Source: an uncultured Opitutia bacterium
GTDB lineage: Bacteria > Verrucomicrobiota > Verrucomicrobiia > Opitutales > Opitutaceae
Assembly: GCA_903896015.1 (NCBI GenBank)
Contig: CAITWF010000055.1
Coordinates: 1 to 64,000, forward strand
Reading direction: 5' to 3'
DNA: 64,000 nucleotides
Position 1 is the stretch's first letter. Every line of letters begins with the position of its first letter. The notes below the pieces were generated by a model that saw only the letters and a list, made by a program, of their open reading frames with translations, ran no database searches and was not told the origin of the DNA. The position numbers and the translations under genes were made by a program. Below, piece after piece: positions 58,382 through 64,000 of the stretch.

Positions 58382-59464
58382 TCACTTTCCCGATCTCAGC
58401 GAACTCACGAAGGCCACGATTGCCACAAGATCGTCGTTCGTGAGGTTCGCTACGACGGGTTTCATCAGCTGCGCGAGCGGCGATTTACGCGTGCCCTGCT
58501 GAATGTCGTACAGTTGACGCGCGAGGTAACTCGGTGAGCGACCCGCGATGCCCGGCACCTCGACCAGTCCCTTGAGGTCGAGCCCGTGGCACGTCGCGCA
58601 CGCGACCGTTTTTCCCGGCACGGTCTGGCCGTTGATGATCGTCGCGCCGCCGGTCGTCACAAGCGCCTCGCCTTTTTTCACGCTGCCGATCGGCACGTAG
58701 GCAATGAAGCCGACGTGCGGGTTGCGGTTCAGCTCCACCTCGTCCGCGTTCTCCGGCACTTCGATGATGCGCGCGCCGATCAGTTCAGTGCGCTCGCTTT
58801 CGATTGGGATGAACATGTTCGTCTGGATGCGCGTGCGCGGCACGCGATCGGTTTCGACGACGCGGATCCACGGTGTCCACGGCATCGCCGCAAAATACTC
58901 CGCGGCCTCCCTGATCTCGGCGTCGGTCATCGCCTGCGCGAGCGCAATCATCAGGAGCGTGTTGGCTTTGCGCGGCTCGGCGGAGCTGCGCAGTCCCGCG
59001 CGCATATCCTGCATCTGGCGGATGAAATAGGCGACGGGCAGACCGGAAACGGGCGCGTTTTCCGGGCGGCCCTTGCCGTTCGGCATGTGGCAGAACGCGC
59101 AGCCGTAGGTGTTGCCGCCGCCGCTCGCCGGCCCGTGTTTCATGAGCGGCGTGAGCGGCGGGTGATCGCCGGGAAACCAGTCGACGACCTCGGAGCCGTT
59201 GCGAATTTGGAGCAGCGAAAAATGCTCCGCGCTGCCCTCGACCTGGCGAAGTTTGAGCTGCTCTTGGGCGTCTTCCTTCGGCCGCAGCGCGTGCGCCGGC
59301 GCGCCCGGCATTGTGGCCTTTTCACCGGGTGCGCCCGGCGTGACGAACCCGTAGGCCCACAGCGGCACAGGCTCGCCCGCAGCGCGCGCTCGGGCCGACA
59401 GGAGAACAACTATCAAAGCTACAAGACGAAGGGACCCACCACAACGAGGGGAAAAAATCAGCAT
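58382..59464 (-). CDS. Periplasmic diheme cytochrome c
   Basis: 360 residues with a signal peptide (about 1-28, LVALIVVLLSARARAAG). The first haem site is GCAFCHMPNGKGRPENAPVS (about 118); a middle domain lies between (VETDRVPRTRIQTNMF); the second haem site is VACATCHGLDLKGLVEVPGI with a downstream Met in LAQLMKPVVANL. This is a class I-like diheme 'c553'-type cytochrome found as electron acceptor for dehydrogenases. ATG 59464 precedes the signal peptide. Monocistronic, no recognised partner next to it. Confidence 0.85.
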   Translation of the reverse strand: MLIFSPRCGGSLRLVALIVVLLSARARAAGEPVPLWAYGFVTPGAPGEKATMPGAPAHALRPKEDAQEQLKLRQVEGSAEHFSLLQIRNGSEVVDWFPGDHPPLTPLMKHGPASGGGNTYGCAFCHMPNGKGRPENAPVSGLPVAYFIRQMQDMRAGLRSSAEPRKANTLLMIALAQAMTDAEIREAAEYFAAMPWTPWIRVVETDRVPRTRIQTNMFIPIESERTELIGARIIEVPENADEVELNRNPHVGFIAYVPIGSVKKGEALVTTGGATIINGQTVPGKTVACATCHGLDLKGLVEVPGIAGRSPSYLARQLYDIQQGTRKSPLAQLMKPVVANLTNDDLVAIVAFVSSLRSGK

Positions 59465-59545
59465 GGAGATTCGCGGCGGCACCTCGCCACGGGAAAACCT
59501 GAGAAGCCGTCCCGCCGGCTGGCGAGTCATTTATGGCAGGCGCGC

Positions 59546-60964
59546 CTACGCAGCCCGTTCCGCGAGTCGCGCCAGCGATACCACGCAGGCCGCCCGATCG
59601 GCTTCCTCCGTGCGCACCCGGATCGTGTGGGTAAACCTAGGCCGGCCGCCTCGGGCCGGCGCGTCGCGCCACGGCATTTTTTGCGGCACCGCCAGCTGCA
59701 GCGACTCGGCTCGCTCGACCACGAAACCCTGAATTCCCACCTCGGTTTTCAGGCAAAGCACGATTCGGCTGGCGGCCGAGTCCGAGCGCAGACCAAATCT
59801 TGCCGCCAACTCGATGAGCTGAACCGGCTGGCCAAAACGAACGCACACGCCACTCACCGCCTGGCCGCCTTCGCCGAGCATAACCTGGTCGCTGGGCAAT
59901 TCCATCACGGCCTCCAATTCCGTGAGCGCGGTCGCCATCGTCACCCCGCCGCACCGATAAACCAAAAAATGATCGCGCACCGCCGCGTCGCCGGAGTCGG
60001 TCCGTTCTCGGTCGCCTTCCTCGTCGGCAGCAAGACCGTCGCCACCGCATTGAATCTCGCGCAGCAGCGTCGCCACATCGAGCGCGAGCACGACCCCCTG
60101 TTTCGGGCTGATGTAACTGCCAAGGTAGGGCCCCCTCCTCTCCCCCGCCTCCGATTCGATGGGCTGCAACCGTTCCACGTCGATCGATTCAATCGCGACG
60201 ATTTCATCCACACAGAGCGCCGCCGCCGAAGCGTCGTGCTGGATAAAAACGAGATGCCGGCCGGCGGAAAACTCTTCGGTCACCGGCAGCTGCAGCAACC
60301 GATCCAGTTTCACCACTGGAAGATTGGTCCCGCGAAAATCCTGAAAACCCTCGACGAGCGCGCTGTCGAACGGCGAGTCGAGCGACCCCGGCCGCTTCTG
60401 CACTTCCCGCACATGCGAGGCCTCAATCCCGAGACACGCCCCGCCGGCGCGAAACAACACCAGCGGTCGCATCTTCGCCTCCTCCGCCTCGCGGCCCGCT
60501 TCGGTCACGCTCGCCAGCGCAGCGGATTTCACGCCCTCCGTCGCGAGCAGCGCATCCAGATCAAGCACCGCGGCCACCCGGCCGCCGACGGCAGGAGTGT
60601 AAATGCGCGAGAACAATCCGCCATCGGTGCGGGACTCGAGCTCGGTCATTTCATCGGACGCCGCTCGCCGCACACCGAGGACTTCATCCACTTGAATCGC
60701 CAGGCGTCCCGTTGCGTGCCGTAGCACCATCGCAAACGCCACCGGACGATCGGGCGCCGCGCCGGCCCGCCGCACCAGCGCCGCGAGATCGATGGTCGGG
60801 ACGGGTCGCCCGCGCAGTGCAAACGCTCCCAATACATGCCGCGGCGCGTGCGGCAACGGTGCGACCTCGATCGGTCCGCGCACCACCTCATCGATCACCT
60901 CACCCGGAATCGCGAGATCGACGGAACCGATGCGCACCAACCCGAGCGTGAGGACCGCGCTCAT
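59546..60964 (-). CDS. Protein of three tandem CheW domains
   Basis: 472-residue cytoplasmic coupling protein. Three CheW-like folds can be traced at about 1-145 (LVRIGSVDLAIPGEVIDEVV, ALRGRPVPTIDLAALV), 165-310 (VLFRAGGACLGIEASHVREV, FRGTNLPVVKLDRLLQLPV) and 328-470 (LVYRCGGVTMATALTELEAV, VRFGQPVQLIELAARFGL). Single-domain CheW links chemoreceptors to CheA; multi-CheW proteins are rarer and may nucleate or cap receptor arrays. It is encoded 11 nt after the PAS-containing receptor gene, so they form one operon; no cheA, cheR or cheB is in the window. Confidence 0.85.
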   Translation of the reverse strand: MSAVLTLGLVRIGSVDLAIPGEVIDEVVRGPIEVAPLPHAPRHVLGAFALRGRPVPTIDLAALVRRAGAAPDRPVAFAMVLRHATGRLAIQVDEVLGVRRAASDEMTELESRTDGGLFSRIYTPAVGGRVAAVLDLDALLATEGVKSAALASVTEAGREAEEAKMRPLVLFRAGGACLGIEASHVREVQKRPGSLDSPFDSALVEGFQDFRGTNLPVVKLDRLLQLPVTEEFSAGRHLVFIQHDASAAALCVDEIVAIESIDVERLQPIESEAGERRGPYLGSYISPKQGVVLALDVATLLREIQCGGDGLAADEEGDRERTDSGDAAVRDHFLVYRCGGVTMATALTELEAVMELPSDQVMLGEGGQAVSGVCVRFGQPVQLIELAARFGLRSDSAASRIVLCLKTEVGIQGFVVERAESLQLAVPQKMPWRDAPARGGRPRFTHTIRVRTEEADRAACVVSLARLAERAA

Positions 60965-60975
60965 GCGCCCAATCG

Positions 60976-62370
60976 TCAGGCCGCCGTCGCCATCCGGCGC
61001 GGCGCGGATTCATGATCCGAGACTCTGGCGAGCTGACGGATCAACTCCGCCACCTGTTGCGCCGATCGCGACTGCTCGTCCGTCGCCGCATCGATCGCCG
61101 CGATCGACTGGTTGGTCTCGACCACGCCTTCCGCGATCGCGGAGAACGCCGAGCACGCGCGCTTCGAGATTTCGTTGCCGGACTGAACGCGCTCGAGCGA
61201 AGCAGTGATTAGGCGGTTGATTTCGCGGGTGGCCTGCGCGGATTTCTCCGCGAGCCGGCGCACCTCCTCCGCTACGACCGAAAACCCCTGACCATGTGCG
61301 CCCGCGCGCGCCGCCTCAATTGCCGCATTGAACGCGAGGAGATTCGTCTGGTTGGCGATTTCCCCGATCACCTTCACGGTCTCGCAGATTTCGCCCGACG
61401 ATTTCTGGATCGCCTGCATCGACTGCATGACCTCCTCCAGCGCGGTGTTGCCCCGGTCGGCTTCGGTCTGCGTGCGGTTCGCGAGCACGTTGGACTGCTT
61501 CGCACTTTCGGAGATCGCCCGCACCGCGGCGAGCAGTTCGGCGACTTTCGCATCCATCGCGTTCGCTTTGGCCAGGATGTCCTCTTCGCGCTGCACCTGT
61601 TCGCTGATGTTGGTGGCAAACTTCACTACGCCGCGCACCCGGCCCTCGACATCGAGGAGCGGGTTGTAAGTCGCCTGAATCCAGATGCGCTGCCGGAATT
61701 TTCCGAAGCGCAGGAACCGCCCGTTGTGGAATTCGCCGCGCCGCAGCTGCGCCCAGAAGTCCACATACTCGGACGATTTGACGTAATCCGGGTCGCAAAA
61801 AATCTGGTGATGCTGTCCCTCGATTTCACGGAGCGTGTAGCCCATCGTGCCGAGAAAATTTTCGTTGGCTTTCAGCACGCGACCTTCGAGGTCAAATTCG
61901 ATCACGGCCTGCGCGCGATCGATCGCGGCGACCTTCGCCGCCAGCTCCGCGTGGCGCACTTTGACTGCCGTGATGTCTGTCGCAAACTTGATCACGCGCG
62001 TCACCTTGCCCGCCGCATCGAACACCGGGTTGTAGGAGGCCTGAATCCAAAACTCGCGCCCACCCTTGCCCACGCGCTTGTAGACTCCGGCGTCAAATTC
62101 GCCGCGCGTGAGCTTGCGCCAAAACTCCTGGTAGGCCGGCGACGCCGCATACTCGCGGTCGCAGAAATTCCGGTGGTGCTGCCCGACGATTTCCGCGCGC
62201 TCGTAGCCGCAGGCGGCGAGAAAGTTTTCGTTCACCGCCAGAATGCGCCCCGAGAGATCGAATTCGATGACGGCCTGCACGCGATCAATCGCGTTGAACA
62301 TCGCGGAGAGTTCGTTGGTGCCACGGGCAGGAGAGCCGCTCGATAGCTCAGAAGAGGGATTCAGATTCAT
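60976..62370 (-). CDS. Soluble methyl-accepting chemotaxis protein with two PAS domains
   Basis: 464 residues without a transmembrane helix. Two closely similar PAS domains (about 20-140 and 142-262): [36 protein letters not shown], each with the QHH.IFCD signature and NPV/PL…GRV.. segments; such repeated PAS are typical of Aer-like or haem/flavin-sensing receptors. The signalling domain follows with the hairpin tip [43 protein letters not shown] 62370 precedes [10 protein letters not shown]; an ATG 7 codons upstream is less likely. The coupling protein gene follows in the same operon. Cytoplasmic sensing of redox or energy state is inferred. Confidence 0.88.
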   Translation of the reverse strand: MNLNPSSELSSGSPARGTNELSAMFNAIDRVQAVIEFDLSGRILAVNENFLAACGYERAEIVGQHHRNFCDREYAASPAYQEFWRKLTRGEFDAGVYKRVGKGGREFWIQASYNPVFDAAGKVTRVIKFATDITAVKVRHAELAAKVAAIDRAQAVIEFDLEGRVLKANENFLGTMGYTLREIEGQHHQIFCDPDYVKSSEYVDFWAQLRRGEFHNGRFLRFGKFRQRIWIQATYNPLLDVEGRVRGVVKFATNISEQVQREEDILAKANAMDAKVAELLAAVRAISESAKQSNVLANRTQTEADRGNTALEEVMQSMQAIQKSSGEICETVKVIGEIANQTNLLAFNAAIEAARAGAHGQGFSVVAEEVRRLAEKSAQATREINRLITASLERVQSGNEISKRACSAFSAIAEGVVETNQSIAAIDAATDEQSRSAQQVAELIRQLARVSDHESAPRRMATAA

Positions 62371-62551
62371 AATCGGGCAAAACATCCCCAACCAGCGACC
62401 AACTCGCCGGATAAATGAGAACGTGATGGATTGGCGTAAGTATCGGTCGTTTCGGGTCCAAGTTTAGCCGAATACCCGCGGCGATCGGAGGTTGGCGGCC
62501 CGCCGCTTCCGACTCGCATTTCACCGCCGGGATTGGCAGTTCTGCCACCCT

Positions 62552-64000
62552 ATGAAACTCCGTCCGGTCATCCTCCCCCTCCTCGCCGCACTCCTCGGCG
62601 GCGGTGCCGTGCGCGCCGACGAAGGCATGTGGCTCTATTCCGCGCCACCGCGCGAGCAGATCAAAAAGAAATACGGCTTTGACGTCGCCGACGCGTGGCT
62701 CGAGCACCTCATGAAATCCTCCGTCCGCTTCAACAGCGGCGGCTCGGGCTCGTTCGTCAGCGGCGACGGTCTCGTCATCACCAACCACCACGTCGGGCTC
62801 GACGCGCTCCAGAAGTTTTCCTCCACGGAAAAAAATTACGTGCGCGACGGCTTTTACGCCAAGACCGACGCCGAGGAAATCAAGTGCGTCGATCTCGAAC
62901 TCAACGTCCTCCAGTCGATCGAAGACGTAACGCTGCGCGTGAACGCCGCGATCCCCGCCGGCGTGACCGGCAACGACGCCGCGCTCGCCCGCCGCAAAAT
63001 CTTCGCCGAAATCGAGAAGGAGTCGACGGACAAAACCGGCCTCCGCAGCGACGTCGTCACGCTCTACCAGGGCGGCGCCTACCATCTCTACCGCTACAAG
63101 AAATACACCGACGTGCGCCTCGTGTTCGCTCCCGAGCAACAGGCCGCGTTCTACGGCGGCGACCCGGACAATTTTGAATATCCCCGCTACGACCTCGATA
63201 TTTGCATCTTCCGCGCCTACGAGAACAACGTCGCCGTGAAACCCGCGCATTTCCTGAAGTGGTCGGAGAAAGGCGCGGCCGACGGCGAGTTGACGTTTGT
63301 CTCCGGTCACCCGGGCAATACAAGCCGCCTGCTCACCGTGCCCGAGTTGGAATACACCCGCGACAGCGCGTTGCCTTACACGGACGCGGTGCTCAAGCGT
63401 CGCGAGGTGCTGCTCAGTGCCTGGGCCGCGCGCAGCGAGGAAAACTTTCGCCGGGCCAGGGAGGATCTCTTTTCGATTCAGAATTCGCGCAAGGTCCGCG
63501 ACGGTCATCTCGCCGCGCTCCAGGATCCGGTGTTCTTCGGCGCGAAAGTGACAGCGGAGACAAACTTCAAGAAACAGCTCGCCGATCGGCCGGACGGCAA
63601 AGACGCGCTCGCGGCCTTTGATCGTATCGCGGACGCGCAAAAAATCATCGCAGGCATCGCGCCCCGCCTGCGCCTCCTCGAGAACGGCGCCGGCTTCGTC
63701 TCCGACTCCTTCACCGTCGCGCGCCAGCTCCTGCGCGCCGGCGACGAGCGGCCGAAGCCCAACGGCGAACGCCTCCGCGAATATTCCGAGGCACGCCGCG
63801 AGTCATTCGAGCAGCAGCTCTTCTCCGACAAGCCCGTCTACACCGATCTCGAGATTCTCATGCTGAGCGACTCGCTGACCTTCTTCGTCGAGCAACTCGG
63901 CGCGACTGATCCCGTCGTGCAGCAGGTGCTCGCGGGCAAGTCGCCCCGCGCCCGTGCCGCCGAGCTCATCACCACCACGCAGGTGCGAGAAGTTGCGTTT
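62552..64000 (+). CDS. S46 dipeptidyl-peptidase (DPP7/DPP11 type), 3' end outside window
   Basis: Exported exopeptidase cutting dipeptides from peptide N termini. At least 483 codons, running off the right edge. A signal peptide (about 1-22, LLAALLGGGAVRADEG) is followed by MWLYSAPPREQIKKKYGFDV, the S46 start. The catalytic His is in GSGSFVSGDGLVITNHHVG, and the Asp region is FYGGDPDNFEYPRYDLDICI; SGHPGNTSRLLT is also as in the family. The catalytic Ser (normally near residue 650) lies past the edge. S46 enzymes occur in Bacteroidetes, Verrucomicrobia and related groups and serve protein use. Confidence 0.92.
   Translation, partial: MKLRPVILPLLAALLGGGAVRADEGMWLYSAPPREQIKKKYGFDVADAWLEHLMKSSVRFNSGGSGSFVSGDGLVITNHHVGLDALQKFSSTEKNYVRDGFYAKTDAEEIKCVDLELNVLQSIEDVTLRVNAAIPAGVTGNDAALARRKIFAEIEKESTDKTGLRSDVVTLYQGGAYHLYRYKKYTDVRLVFAPEQQAAFYGGDPDNFEYPRYDLDICIFRAYENNVAVKPAHFLKWSEKGAADGELTFVSGHPGNTSRLLTVPELEYTRDSALPYTDAVLKRREVLLSAWAARSEENFRRAREDLFSIQNSRKVRDGHLAALQDPVFFGAKVTAETNFKKQLADRPDGKDALAAFDRIADAQKIIAGIAPRLRLLENGAGFVSDSFTVARQLLRAGDERPKPNGERLREYSEARRESFEQQLFSDKPVYTDLEILMLSDSLTFFVEQLGATDPVVQQVLAGKSPRARAAELITTTQVREVAF

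Noticed and set aside
1-64000. CRISPR arrays, tRNA or rRNA genes, replication origin.
   Set aside because: I looked for regular 25-40 bp direct repeats, tRNA-like cloverleafs with CCA-type ends and DnaA-box clusters and saw none that hold up by eye.

Overview
The window looks like a chromosomal segment of a GC-rich, Gram-negative, facultatively anaerobic member of the Verrucomicrobiota, most likely Opitutaceae. This is inferred from the PVC-type membrane-bound dehydrogenase/HEAT/cytochrome c protein (49190-52246), the S46 dipeptidyl-peptidase (62552 to the right edge), the fused CcoNO cbb3 oxidase and the style of the integrase remnant; no rRNA or other phylogenetic marker is present. I saw no tRNA, rRNA, CRISPR array or intact mobile element.

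Layout. (1) 1-2270: small accessory island with two type II toxin-antitoxin pairs, a decayed tyrosine integrase and the 3' half of an IS5-like transposase. (2) 2338-10049: outer-membrane electron conduit (MtrB-like barrel plus MtrA/DmsE-like octaheme cytochrome), divergent from a small cytochrome c, a tetraheme cytochrome, a four-cluster ferredoxin subunit, an NrfD-type quinone subunit with an internal cyclic-nucleotide-binding domain, and a Cys/Gly-tailed protein. (3) 10050-10283: gene-free, strongly structured intergenic DNA. (4) 10284-26206: DUF2339 protein, HemN-like radical SAM protein, two CbcL-like multiheme c/b fusions (13 and 11 haem c motifs), malic enzyme, orphan GltD-like oxidoreductase, NapC-like heptaheme cytochrome, second small cytochrome c, HemN and a DHODH-like protein. 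(5) 26242-30848: GntR/ABC exporter operon. (6) 31065-35281: TonB-like protein, CoA-transferase, PocR-AraC regulator, Cys-rich protein, DUF2934 protein. (7) 35294-43432: cbb3 oxidase operon (ccoNO, Q, P, G, FixH-like, SafE/UreH-like, CcoI). (8) 43539-49185: UspA, membrane TPR protein, broken GH99-like gene, sufU, sufS. (9) 49190-57238: PVC cytochrome, pyruvate:ferredoxin oxidoreductase, second DHODH-like protein. (10) 57252-64000: fragments and a broken gene, a diheme cytochrome c, a triple-CheW protein, a soluble PAS chemoreceptor and an S46 peptidase cut by the window edge.

How it fits together (inference). PFOR, malic enzyme and the CoA-transferase supply reductant. Membrane quinol-cytochrome modules (ferredoxin/NrfD complex, CbcL-like proteins, NapC-like protein) could move electrons to periplasmic cytochromes and through the MtrAB-like porin to an external acceptor, while cbb3 oxidase serves microoxic respiration. 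HemN and the HemN-like protein would support haem supply without oxygen. A recurring intergenic motif, CGCA-N4-TTGC(G/C), often repeated at 21 bp or 32-33 bp, lies upstream of many of these redox genes and suggests one shared regulator.
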